Positions 1-7,504 of a stretch of DNA of 7,997 nt are shown in pieces. How positions within the stretch are numbered: position 1 is the first letter of the stretch; every line of letters starts with the position of its first letter. The notes under the pieces were generated by a model. That model searched no databases and was not told where the DNA came from. It saw nothing but the letters and a program-made list of their open reading frames with translations. Position numbers and translations under genes: made by a program. Source of the stretch: an uncultured Prevotellaceae bacterium (GTDB taxonomy: Bacteria; Bacteroidota; Bacteroidia; Bacteroidales; Bacteroidaceae); assembly GCA_958404085.1 (NCBI GenBank), contig CATXZX010000062.1, positions 1 through 7,997 of the forward strand, given 5' to 3'.

Positions 1-522
1 CTTGAAATCACCGCCAGGAAAATCGGTTCTTCCAATACTATGCAGGAAAAGACTGTCGCCACTGAATAAAATGTGTTCTTCGGCACAATAGAAACATACA
101 CCTCCTGGAGTATGGCCGGGGGTATGGATGACTTGCAATTTATGTGTGCCGAATTTTATTTCGTGACTTTCCGTAAGACAACCTTCAAATGGGGCCATGG
201 TGACCTGACGTGTGAGTCTTAGGAAACGAAGTAATTGCTGTTCGCAATCCTGATATAGTTCGGTATCTGCAGGATGGAGTTGCGCCTTTAAGTGGAATTT
301 TTGAAAAAGACGGTTTGAACCCATTACGTGGTCGAAATGCCCGTGCGTGAAGAGTTGTACTTTGGGTAACAGATTTTCCTGCTGCAGGTATTTTTCAATT
401 TGTTCTTCTTCGTTGTCTGAAAACACGCCGCAATCAATGATAACGCACTCGTTCGTTTCGTCACTGACAATGTAACAATTTTCTTGTATCGGATTGACTG
501 TAAAAGTTTTGATTGTAAGCAT
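1..522 (-). CDS. MBL-fold metallo-hydrolase (glyoxalase II-like), 3' end cut off by window edge
   Basis: This is a partial gene: 174 codons are visible, running off the left edge without a stop, so perhaps 35-45 residues are missing if it has the usual length of about 210. It starts with ATG at 522-520, followed by the typical N-terminal beta strand and ENCYIV (14-19). The metal-binding motif THGHFDH is at residues 59-65, giving ligands H60, H62, D64 and H65. HTPGHTPGG at 133-141 supplies a further histidine (H137), and SGDSLF at 154-159 supplies the bridging aspartate D156. GRTDFPGGD (164-172) is typical of the small YcbL/glyoxalase II-like branch. The family are cytosolic, usually binuclear zinc hydrolases, often acting on thioesters such as S-lactoylglutathione, but the substrate here cannot be read from sequence. 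There is no signal peptide. It lies 17 nt downstream of rsmG, with no Shine-Dalgarno sequence, and is probably cotranscribed with it. The fold call is secure; the reaction is not. Confidence 0.93.
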   Translation of the reverse strand, partial: MLTIKTFTVNPIQENCYIVSDETNECVIIDCGVFSDNEEEQIEKYLQQENLLPKVQLFTHGHFDHVMGSNRLFQKFHLKAQLHPADTELYQDCEQQLLRFLRLTRQVTMAPFEGCLTESHEIKFGTHKLQVIHTPGHTPGGVCFYCAEEHILFSGDSLFLHSIGRTDFPGGDFK

Positions 523-539
523 GAGCGATTCGGCAGATG

Positions 540-1181
540 TTATATAAGTGAGACATGTATGACTTTTTTTGTGTCGAAAAATGGTTCCTGAAAGTATGAA
601 TTGAGGTTCCACACGGTGGTACGTTTTTTGTAACCGCTCAATTCGTGGTCAAGTTCGCCTCCTTTCAGGCAGATAAGTCCGTTCGGTATGGAATTGCGTT
701 GTTTGTTATGGATGTTTTTCCGGATAATATGTATGAGCTTTTCCGTTTCCATAACGGCCCTGCTCACGACAAAATCGTATTGTTCTTTCACTTCGATACC
801 GTTGCAGTGGCTCAGTGTTACATTTGTAAGTCCTATGGCTTGGGAAATTTCCCGGGCGACTTTTATTTTCTTTCCGATACTGTCTATCAGATGGAAATGG
901 CATTCAGGAAAAAGTATGGCTAATGGAATACCAGGAAAACCTCCACCTGTTCCTAAATCCATGATGTGTGTTTCTGGACGGAATGAAAGAATTTTCGCAA
1001 TGCTCATGGAGTGTAGCACGTGGTGTTCGTAAAGATTGTCAATGTCTTTACGGGAAATGACATTGATCTGATCGTTCCATTCGTGATACAGGGAATAGAG
1101 TTGCGCTATTTGATTTTTTTGTATCTCTGTAAGATCGGGAAAATAGCGTGTGATGAGTTCTATGTTGGGCTCGGTCTTCAT
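540..1181 (-). CDS. rsmG: 16S rRNA (guanine-N7)-methyltransferase RsmG (GidB)
   Basis: This 213-residue protein has the normal family length (about 205-240). RsmG uses S-adenosylmethionine to methylate N7 of the guanosine at 16S rRNA position 527 (E. coli numbering), in the 530 loop of the decoding region; its loss gives low-level streptomycin resistance in several bacteria. The family's N-terminal helical signature is present as EWNDQINVISRKD (34-46), followed by HHVLHS (53-58). The SAM-binding glycine loop is MDLGTGGGFPGIPLAI at 74-89. The DS..KK segment (100-105), SRA (140-142) and the LKGG strand (172-175) are all where expected. The start is ATG at 1181-1179, with no Shine-Dalgarno sequence. 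It follows the helicase gene after 53 nt, the longest gap in the cluster; I saw no hairpin or TAnnTTTG element there, so read-through from upstream is likely. No truncation or missing motif was noticed. Confidence 0.96.
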   Translation of the reverse strand: MKTEPNIELITRYFPDLTEIQKNQIAQLYSLYHEWNDQINVISRKDIDNLYEHHVLHSMSIAKILSFRPETHIMDLGTGGGFPGIPLAILFPECHFHLIDSIGKKIKVAREISQAIGLTNVTLSHCNGIEVKEQYDFVVSRAVMETEKLIHIIRKNIHNKQRNSIPNGLICLKGGELDHELSGYKKRTTVWNLNSYFQEPFFDTKKVIHVSLI

Positions 1182-1234
1182 GTTGTACGTCGTATGAATA
1201 ATGGATAACCGTTTTTGTAAGAGTGTTGTAATCG

Positions 1235-2566
1235 TTACTGGTTTTCGGTAGTTTTTGAATCGGCATTCTTTGTCTTATTTCTTCTCCATCTTTTTTGCGC
1301 GTTCTTTTTTTTAGCCGATTTTTCCGACGAAGTTACGGTTGTTTCGGATTTTGTTTGTTTGTTCCGGGTTTGGGAAGAGCGTCTGCGCTTGTTGTTTTTT
1401 TGTTTTGCGGGATTGGGATTATACGCAGGTTGTTCTCCTAATTCTTTAGGTAAAGCCATTTTTTCGATGTCTTTGTTGAGAAAGCGTTCAATTCCTGAAA
1501 AACGGATTTGGTCTTTTTCATTAACAAAGGTGATGGCCATGCCGTCACGGTTAGCACGTGCTGTACGACCGATGCGGTGTACGTAATCTTCGGCATCATG
1601 CGGAACGTCGTAATTGATGACCATTTGTATGTCATCAATGTCAATACCTCGGGCTACAATGTCGGTGGCTACCAAGATGTCGATGTTGCGGTTTTTGAAT
1701 GCCAACATTACATTGTCACGCTGTTTCTGTTCCAGATCCGAGTGCATTTCATCTGCATTCAGATTCATGCGTTTCAAGGCTGCAGCCAATTCTTTCACCT
1801 TCGATTTGGACGAAGAGAATACGATAATGCGTTCCGGTTTTTTGTCTTTGAACAAATGTTGTATGATACGTAACTTTTGATTTTCTTTGCAGATGTACGC
1901 TTGTTGGACAATCTTTTCGGCCGGTTTGGATACTGCAATTTTTACTTCTACGGGATTGTCGAGGATTTTTTCAGCCAGTTGTTGGATCTTATTGGGCATT
2001 GTTGCCGAAAAAAGGATGGTTTGTCTTTTTTTCGGCAGTTTTTTTTCAATGAGCATGATGTCTTCGCTGAATCCCATGTCGAGCATTCGGTCAGCTTCGT
2101 CGAGAACAAAAAACGAAACGTTTGAGAAGTCGGCGTTATCAAGATTTAGATGACTGATTAGACGGCCAGGAGTTGCAATAATAATGTCTGCTCCAAGTTG
2201 CAGGCCTTTCCGTTCTTGTTCATAGCGTATGCCATCATTACCTCCGTAGATGGCGACGCTTGAGATAGGCATATAGTATGAGAACCCCTGCAGTGCGACA
2301 TCTATCTGTTGTGCCAGTTCGCGTGTCGGCAACATGATAATACATTTTACGGCATTGTCAGGATAATTTTGCGTATATAGTTTTTCTAATATGGGGAGTA
2401 GGTACGCGGCAGTTTTTCCGGTACCGGTCTGAGCGATGCCTATGACGTCACGACCTTCTAATATGACAGGAATCGTTTTTTCCTGAATGGGGGTACACTC
2501 CTCGAATCGCATGGCATCCAAGGCATCGAGCAGATTGTCATTAAGGGGTAAATCGTAAAAATCCAC
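1235..2566 (-). CDS. DEAD-box ATP-dependent RNA helicase, RhlE-type, with basic C-terminal tail
   Basis: This 443-residue protein has a complete DEAD-box core: Q motif region with CTPIQ (24-28), motif I AQTGTGKT (45-52), Ia PTRELAQQ (80-87), Ib TPGR (132-135), II DEAD (156-159), III SAT (187-189), IV around IIVFSS (247-252), V VATDIVARGIDID (299-311) and VI HRIGRTAR (330-337). Both RecA-like domains are intact, so ATP-driven unwinding or remodelling of RNA is expected, probably in ribosome assembly or mRNA turnover in the cytoplasm. From about residue 385 a low-complexity tail rich in Lys, Arg, Asn, Ser and Thr runs to the end; such tails usually bind RNA nonspecifically. The start codon is GTG (2566-2564): no in-frame ATG lies just upstream, and the first internal Met (M19) would remove part of the Q-motif region. 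The permease gene ends 21 nt upstream. RhlE-like is the best subfamily guess; the exact RNA partner is unknown. Confidence 0.95.
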   Translation of the reverse strand: MDFYDLPLNDNLLDALDAMRFEECTPIQEKTIPVILEGRDVIGIAQTGTGKTAAYLLPILEKLYTQNYPDNAVKCIIMLPTRELAQQIDVALQGFSYYMPISSVAIYGGNDGIRYEQERKGLQLGADIIIATPGRLISHLNLDNADFSNVSFFVLDEADRMLDMGFSEDIMLIEKKLPKKRQTILFSATMPNKIQQLAEKILDNPVEVKIAVSKPAEKIVQQAYICKENQKLRIIQHLFKDKKPERIIVFSSSKSKVKELAAALKRMNLNADEMHSDLEQKQRDNVMLAFKNRNIDILVATDIVARGIDIDDIQMVINYDVPHDAEDYVHRIGRTARANRDGMAITFVNEKDQIRFSGIERFLNKDIEKMALPKELGEQPAYNPNPAKQKNNKRRRSSQTRNKQTKSETTVTSSEKSAKKKNAQKRWRRNKTKNADSKTTENQ

Positions 2567-2587
2567 AGTCTTATTTTGATTAAAAAA

Positions 2588-3754
2588 TTATTGAGGAGTT
2601 TTCTTATAAAGAATAAAAGCAATAATCATGAACAGAAGGTTGGGAATCCATACGGCAAGCATAGGAGGCCATCCGCCTTTGGTGGCAAATGTAGAGGAAA
2701 TGGTCTGAAATAAGATATATGAAAAACTGAGTGCAAGACCGATTCCCAAGGATAGGCCCATACCGCCTTTTCTTTTTTGGGAAGATAGCGATACGCCGAT
2801 TATAGTTAGGATAAATGCGGCAAAGGGTGTTGCAAAACGCTTGTGGTATTCAACTTCAAATGTACTGATATTTGCTGCTCCACGCATTTTCTGCTTATCA
2901 ATGAATTCCCGAAGTACAGGAGTTGTCATGGTTTCTTGTTGTTGATATGAATACATAAAATCTGAAGGCTCCATCATGATGACGGAATCTAATTTTTCGC
3001 CGTTTGTTATCCGTTCGCGCATACCGTGCAATTCACGGATACGATACCCTTTGATAATCCAGTGATAACGTTCGTCTGCCATGGTGTCGTATTGAATAGC
3101 GCGTGCCGTCAGATGCGATACAAGTTTTTTATTGACGAATTTGTCTAATGAAAAGTTATAACCGGTTTTTGTCGGATTTTCAAAGTGTGAGATAAATGCC
3201 ACAACACCAGTGTCTACTTGAAGTTGGACATTGTCTGCAAATGTGATGTTTTTCTTGTTTATGTATGTGTTATAGAAATTTGTTCGTTCGATATTTCCTT
3301 TAGGGATGACGTAAGCTCCAAGCAGAATACCTGCTAATGCGATAATTCCAGCAGACATCATATAAGGACGAAGGAGTCGCCTGAAACTCATTCCCGTTGA
3401 CATCATCGCAATGATTTCGGAGTTGTCTGCTAACTTAGACGTGAAAAAAATAACAGAAATAAAAACGAAAAGGGGACTGAATAAGTTCGAAAAATAGGGT
3501 ATGAAATTCAAATAATAATCGAATACAATTCTTTGGAATGGCGCATGGCTGGCTGTAAACTTGTCGATGCGTTCGTTAAAGTCAAAGATGATGGCGATAA
3601 ATATAATGAGGGCGATAGAAAAAAGGTATGTTCCCAGAAATTTTCGGATTATATACCAATCGATACGTGTAATGAAACGCCGATACGTCCGCTTTTCATT
3701 GTCTTTTGGCTGGGTATGTCTCCTGAATTTAATTTTTATTCGCTTCATCGCCAT
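2588..3754 (-). CDS. LptF/LptG (YjgP/YjgQ) family permease
   Basis: This is an inner-membrane component of the kind that, as an LptF-LptG pair with the ATPase LptB, extracts lipopolysaccharide and passes it to the periplasmic bridge. I start it at ATG 3754, giving 388 residues. ATG 3748 is equally possible (386). A longer frame opening at GTG 3817 would overlap tgt by 56 nt and add a non-conserved stretch. Numbered from 3754, hydrophobic segments lie at about 39-59, 87-106 and 131-150, then a periplasmic domain at about 152-304, then segments at about 307-325, 332-355 and 364-384. This 3 + domain + 3 layout is that of LptF/LptG, whose middle domain is a beta-jellyroll. DWYIIRKFLGTYLF near the first segment is typical of the Bacteroidota form. 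The first 30 or so residues are strongly basic and cytosolic. Only one permease is present, so I cannot say whether it is the LptF or LptG partner. The gap to tgt is 7 nt. Confidence 0.93.
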   Translation of the reverse strand: MAMKRIKIKFRRHTQPKDNEKRTYRRFITRIDWYIIRKFLGTYLFSIALIIFIAIIFDFNERIDKFTASHAPFQRIVFDYYLNFIPYFSNLFSPLFVFISVIFFTSKLADNSEIIAMMSTGMSFRRLLRPYMMSAGIIALAGILLGAYVIPKGNIERTNFYNTYINKKNITFADNVQLQVDTGVVAFISHFENPTKTGYNFSLDKFVNKKLVSHLTARAIQYDTMADERYHWIIKGYRIRELHGMRERITNGEKLDSVIMMEPSDFMYSYQQQETMTTPVLREFIDKQKMRGAANISTFEVEYHKRFATPFAAFILTIIGVSLSSQKRKGGMGLSLGIGLALSFSYILFQTISSTFATKGGWPPMLAVWIPNLLFMIIAFILYKKTPQ

Positions 3755-3761
3755 TTTGTTG

Positions 3762-4892
3762 TCAAAGTCTTGTTGTGACCTTTTCGAGCATACGCGATTT
3801 CCAGGTAATGAAATCACCGTTGATGATGTGCAATCGTGCTGCTTTTACTAATTGTAAATAGAATGCCAGATTGTGTATAGAGGCTATTTGGAGAGCCAAT
3901 AGTTCCTTTGATTTAAACAAATGGTGCAAGTATGCTTTTGTGTATGCGTGGTCCACATAACTTGTACCAGATTCGTCAATGGGTGAAAAATCGTCCTCCC
4001 ATTTTTTGTTTCTCATGTTTAGGATGCCTTCGGACGTGAATAGCATGGCATTTCGTCCGTTGCGTGTTGGCATAACACAGTCAAACATGTCGACACCCCG
4101 CTCAATAGCTTCAAGGATATTAGCAGGTGTACCGACCCCCATTAGGTAACGAGGTCGGTTTTCCGGTAAAATCTCATTGACAACTTCTATCATTTCGTAC
4201 ATGACTTCCGTCGGTTCACCGACAGCCAGTCCTCCGATTGCATATCCTTCTGCATTTTGGGAAACTGCGAACTCTGCGCTTTGTCGTCTCAAATCCGGAT
4301 AGACGCACCCCTGAACAATGGGGAAAAGAGTTTGCGAATAACCGTAAAGAGGCTCTGTCTCATTGAAGCGTTTAATACATCGCGTGAGCCAATTGTGTGT
4401 CAGATTCATGCTTTTTTGTGCATACGCGTAATCAGCCGTTCCGGGCGCGCATTCGTCAAATGCCATGATAATGTCTGCACCAATGATTCTTTCTATATCG
4501 ATAACTCGTTCCGGAGTAAAGAAATGCTTGCTGCCGTCGATATGTGAACGAAATTCGCAACCTTCTTCCGTCAGTTTGCGAATACCGGAGAGAGAAAACA
4601 CTTGGAATCCGCCGCTGTCTGTTAACATAGGCTTGTTGAATCCATTAAATTTGTGCAATCCTCCCGCTTTTTGCAGAATCTCCAGTCCGGGACGTAAGTA
4701 GAGATGGTAGGTATTGCCTAATATGATTTGAGCCTGGATATCCTCTGTCAATTCGCGTAGATGAACACCTTTAACACTACCTAAGGTACCTACCGGCATG
4801 AAGATAGGAGTTTCTATATTGCCATGGTCTGTTTTGATCAGTCCAGCCCTTGCATGGCATTTTTCATCTGTATGTTGTAATTCGAATGTCAT
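3762..4892 (-). CDS. tgt: tRNA-guanine(34) transglycosylase Tgt
   Basis: At 376 residues this has the usual bacterial Tgt length. It exchanges guanine 34 in the anticodon of tRNAs with GUN anticodons (Asp, Asn, His, Tyr) for the queuosine precursor preQ1. The TIM-barrel active site is visible: DSGGFQVFSL (92-101) with general base D92, FDEC (145-148) with D146, VQGCVYPDLR (193-202), GGLAVGE (220-226), and MFDCVMPTRNGR (269-280) with nucleophile D271. These correspond to D102, D156 and D280 of the Zymomonas enzyme. The C-terminal zinc site is altered. In the classical CxCxxC...H pattern, the three cysteine positions are G309, S311 and D314 here, while H340 is kept in SIHN. The surrounding fold sequence (KAYLHHL, then IASIHNLAFY) is otherwise intact, so this looks like an evolved change rather than decay. 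The start is ATG at 4892-4890, 3 nt after the lon stop, indicating cotranscription or translational coupling. Confidence 0.96.
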   Translation of the reverse strand: MTFELQHTDEKCHARAGLIKTDHGNIETPIFMPVGTLGSVKGVHLRELTEDIQAQIILGNTYHLYLRPGLEILQKAGGLHKFNGFNKPMLTDSGGFQVFSLSGIRKLTEEGCEFRSHIDGSKHFFTPERVIDIERIIGADIIMAFDECAPGTADYAYAQKSMNLTHNWLTRCIKRFNETEPLYGYSQTLFPIVQGCVYPDLRRQSAEFAVSQNAEGYAIGGLAVGEPTEVMYEMIEVVNEILPENRPRYLMGVGTPANILEAIERGVDMFDCVMPTRNGRNAMLFTSEGILNMRNKKWEDDFSPIDESGTSYVDHAYTKAYLHHLFKSKELLALQIASIHNLAFYLQLVKAARLHIINGDFITWKSRMLEKVTTRL

Positions 4893-4895
4893 GCG

Positions 4896-7358
4896 TCAGG
4901 CTTTAGTCTCTTCTTCTTTTACCGGTATGGTGAAGTCAATGGCGTTTTCTACTTTTTCGTCCAATAAAGCATATTGGAAAACTTCTTGTATATCTTCGAC
5001 ATAATGGATTGTAAGTCCTTTGATGTAGATCTCCGGTATTTCTTCGATATTCTTACGATTGTCCTTACACATCAGAATATCTGTAATTCCGGCTCGTTTG
5101 GCTGCCAAGATTTTTTCTTTGATGCCACCGACTGGAAGTACTTTTCCCCGCAATGTAATTTCGCCTGTCATGGCTATATGCGGACGAACTTTCCGTTGGG
5201 TAAGAGCCGATGCCAATGACGTGGCGATTGTAATACCGGCCGAAGGACCATCTTTAGGTACAGCTCCTTCGGGTACATGGATATGAATGTTCCAATGTTC
5301 GAAAATCTGTTCATCGAGTTCCAGCGATTTGGCATGGGCTTTGATGTATTCAAGGGCCAACACGGCAGATTCCTTCATGACATCTCCCAAGTTACCCGTA
5401 AGTGTTAGCTTCGAGCCTTTTCCTTTGCTTAAACTTGTTTCGATGAAGAGTATTTCGCCACCGACCGATGTCCAGGCCAATCCCGTTACGACACCGGCAT
5501 ACTTGTTACCTTCGTAGTGGTCGCGGCTGTATGGTGGTTTTCCTAACAGTTCCTCGACAATAGTAGATGTAATTTGTCCTTTTTCAAAGGTTTCTTTACC
5601 TTTGACGATTTGCAAAGCTATTTTTCGGAATAGTTTGTTGAATTCTTTTTCCAGACCGCGGACTCCGCTTTCTCTTGTGTATTGTTCTATGATCTTTTCG
5701 ATGACGGAATTTTTAATCTGGATGGAATAATCAGATGCAATACCGGCATTTTCCATTTCTTTCGGTATTAAATGCCTTTTTGCAATTCCGATTTTCTCTT
5801 CTGTCAGGTATCCGCTCACTTCAATCAGCTCCATACGGTCTAATAAAGGGCGTGGAATAGTTCCAAGATTGTTGGCAGTGGCAATGAATAGAATTTTGGA
5901 CAAATCGTAGTCCATATCCAAAAAATTATCATGGAACGCATTGTTTTGTTCTGGATCCAGAACTTCCAACAACGCCGAAGACGGGTCGCCGTTGTAGTTG
6001 TTTTGTGAGATCTTGTCTATTTCGTCTAAGATGAAAACCGGATTGTCCGTTCCTGCTTTAATGAGACTTTTTACAATACGCCCAGGCATTGCGCCGATGT
6101 ATGTTTTGCGATGTCCTCTGATTTCTGCTTCATCATGTATACCGCCTAAAGAAATACGCACATACTTACGATGTAAAGCGGCTGCAATACTTTTTCCTAA
6201 AGACGTCTTACCGACTCCCGGAGGACCGTATAAGCAAATGATTGGCGATTTCAGATCTTTTCGTAATGTCAGGACTGCCAAGTGTTCCAGAATGCGTTCT
6301 TTTACTTTTTCAAGGCCGTAATGGTCTTTGTTCAGCACCCGTTCTGCGTTTTTAATACTTAGGTTATCTACCGATGTCTCTCCCCATGGTAAACTGAGCA
6401 TCACTTGCAAGTAATTGTATTGAATGTTGTAGTCAGGACTTTGCGGGTTGAGCCTTTCCAGTTTAGACAATTCTTTTTTAAAGACCGAACGTGTTTCATC
6501 CGACCATCTTTTTTGGGCAGCTTCTTCTTCCAGTTCTCTTATTTCTTGATCTTGTGGAGATTCGCCCAACTCATCCTGGATATTCTTAATCTGCTGTTGA
6601 AGGAAATATTCTTTTTGTTGCTGATCAAGTTCTTCGCGTGTTTTGTTCTGAATAGTAGCTTTTAGCGAAGCAAACTGGCATTCTTTATTTAGAATGGATA
6701 ACAATCTGAATGCGCGGGCTTTAAGTGAGTCGATTTTGAGCAGTTCGTTTTTGTCTTCAATACTGAATGGAAGATTTGTGCAGATGAAGTTTATCAGAAA
6801 CATCTTGTTGCTGATATTGCGTATGGCAAACGATGGTTCCTCACGTGAAGTCTCGTTTATTTTTAAGTATTGGATAGTCAAATCCTTACATGCGTCGACT
6901 AATGCGTTGAACTCTTTATCGGCTTCTTCGTTTAAGTATTCTTGAAGTTGGTCTACTTTTGCTGTAATGTAAGGTGTATAGTCTATTATTTCTTTGATTT
7001 GGAAACGGCTAAATCCCTGCAGGAGTACAGTATAACTATTGTCCGGTAACTCGAGAATACGGATAATCTTAGCAATTGTTCCTGTTGTATAAAGATCTTT
7101 CTCTACCGGATTTTCAGTCTCAGGATTAATTTGGCTAGTTACTCCAATAAATGTATCTTTTTTATGTGCTTCATGAATAAGCTCTAAAGATGTTTTACGC
7201 CCAACAGTAACGGGTATGACAACTCCAGGAAATAAAACCATGTTGCGAAGGGGCAATATGGGTAATACATCATCGATTGTAATATTAAAAAGGGTTTTTG
7301 TGTCGCCGTCAAAGTCGGCTATGAGCGAAAAAGGGTTCTGATTTGAATCGTTGTTCAT
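4896..7358 (-). CDS. lon: Lon ATP-dependent serine protease (endopeptidase La)
   Basis: This is an 820-residue LonA-type protease, full length for the family (about 770-830). The N-terminal substrate-recognition domain begins with ILPLRNMVLFPGVVIPV (34-50) and is followed by a charged helical, probably coiled-coil, stretch at about 235-305. The AAA+ module has Walker A GPPGVGKT (378-385) and Walker B VFILDEIDK (441-449), with FIATANNLGTIP (491-502) as the sensor-1 region. The protease domain carries the catalytic Ser-Lys dyad: S706 in PKDGPSAG (701-708) and K749 in GGIKEK (744-749), matching E. coli S679 and K722 with the same spacing. Lon forms cytosolic hexamers that degrade misfolded and certain regulatory proteins. 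The start is ATG 7358-7356, without a Shine-Dalgarno sequence. A predicted promoter lies about 50-60 nt upstream, making lon the likely first gene of the minus-strand cluster. No recognisable CIRCE-type heat-shock operator was seen in front of it. Confidence 0.98.
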   Translation of the reverse strand: MNNDSNQNPFSLIADFDGDTKTLFNITIDDVLPILPLRNMVLFPGVVIPVTVGRKTSLELIHEAHKKDTFIGVTSQINPETENPVEKDLYTTGTIAKIIRILELPDNSYTVLLQGFSRFQIKEIIDYTPYITAKVDQLQEYLNEEADKEFNALVDACKDLTIQYLKINETSREEPSFAIRNISNKMFLINFICTNLPFSIEDKNELLKIDSLKARAFRLLSILNKECQFASLKATIQNKTREELDQQQKEYFLQQQIKNIQDELGESPQDQEIRELEEEAAQKRWSDETRSVFKKELSKLERLNPQSPDYNIQYNYLQVMLSLPWGETSVDNLSIKNAERVLNKDHYGLEKVKERILEHLAVLTLRKDLKSPIICLYGPPGVGKTSLGKSIAAALHRKYVRISLGGIHDEAEIRGHRKTYIGAMPGRIVKSLIKAGTDNPVFILDEIDKISQNNYNGDPSSALLEVLDPEQNNAFHDNFLDMDYDLSKILFIATANNLGTIPRPLLDRMELIEVSGYLTEEKIGIAKRHLIPKEMENAGIASDYSIQIKNSVIEKIIEQYTRESGVRGLEKEFNKLFRKIALQIVKGKETFEKGQITSTIVEELLGKPPYSRDHYEGNKYAGVVTGLAWTSVGGEILFIETSLSKGKGSKLTLTGNLGDVMKESAVLALEYIKAHAKSLELDEQIFEHWNIHIHVPEGAVPKDGPSAGITIATSLASALTQRKVRPHIAMTGEITLRGKVLPVGGIKEKILAAKRAGITDILMCKDNRKNIEEIPEIYIKGLTIHYVEDIQEVFQYALLDEKVENAIDFTIPVKEEETKA

Positions 7359-7386
7359 TAGTAAAAATACTATACTGTGTGAATTT

Positions 7387-7399
7387 TCGCATATTGCGA
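7387..7399. repeat. Small inverted repeat in the lon leader region
   Basis: TCGCA-TAT-TGCGA is a perfect inverted repeat with 5-nt arms (7387-7391 and 7395-7399) around a 3-nt centre. It lies 11 nt downstream of the predicted lon -7 element, so at roughly +6 to +18 of the predicted transcript. Its symmetry and position would suit a repressor site, but arms this short can occur by chance in about 150 nt of intergenic DNA. The function is unknown. Confidence 0.4.
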
Positions 7400-7410
7400 G
7401 TAAAGCGGTG

Positions 7411-7418
7411 CAAAGTTA
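7411..7418 (-). promoter_or_regulatory. Predicted -7 promoter element for lon and the downstream cluster
   Basis: Read on the minus strand, this is TAACTTTG, an exact match to the Bacteroidota sigma-ABfr -7 consensus TAnnTTTG, followed by CACC. Transcription would begin around 7404-7406, giving lon a leader of about 47 nt. A TTTG-like -33 box is not evident 19-21 nt upstream, so the promoter rests on the -7 match, its position in the only intergenic gap, and the absence of any other candidate before lon. Confidence 0.65.
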
Positions 7419-7460
7419 AGGATTAAAAGCGAATTTTATACTTGATGCAGAGTAAAAGTT

Positions 7461-7490
7461 TTTGTGTAAAATGTAAAATAACTAATTTTG
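7461..7490 (+). promoter_or_regulatory. Predicted promoter for the trmN6-type methyltransferase gene
   Basis: TTTG at 7461-7464 and TAATTTTG at 7483-7490 match the Bacteroidota -33 and TAnnTTTG -7 elements, separated by 18 nt (the usual spacing is about 19-21). The spacer contains a perfect tandem duplication of TGTAAAA (7465-7471 and 7472-7478). The predicted start of transcription is about 7495-7497, which leaves only about 8-13 nt before the candidate ATG codons, an unusually short leader. Confidence 0.65.
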
Positions 7491-7504
7491 CGTTGTGAGA
7501 TTCA

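Noticed and set aside
1182..1234. The 53-nt gap between the helicase and rsmG genes, checked for a terminator or promoter.
   Set aside because: No stable inverted repeat followed by a T run, and no TAnnTTTG element, was seen on the minus strand.
1508..1873. A plus-strand open frame of 121 codons within the helicase gene, the longest of several antisense frames in the window.
   Set aside because: It lies opposite the helicase core motifs, resembles no known protein, and follows from the codon composition of the real gene.
2686..2693. CAAATGTA, which is TACATTTG (TAnnTTTG) on the minus strand, about 120 nt before the helicase start. A second copy is at 2857-2864.
   Set aside because: Both lie inside the permease coding sequence, and the nearer one (2686) has no TTTG-like -33 box at the expected distance. 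An 8-mer with two free positions is expected by chance, so I do not call an internal promoter.
7359..7410. A possible CIRCE or other known heat-shock operator in front of lon.
   Set aside because: The region contains neither half of the TTAGCACTC-N9-GAGTGCTAA motif; only the unrelated 13-nt palindrome is present.
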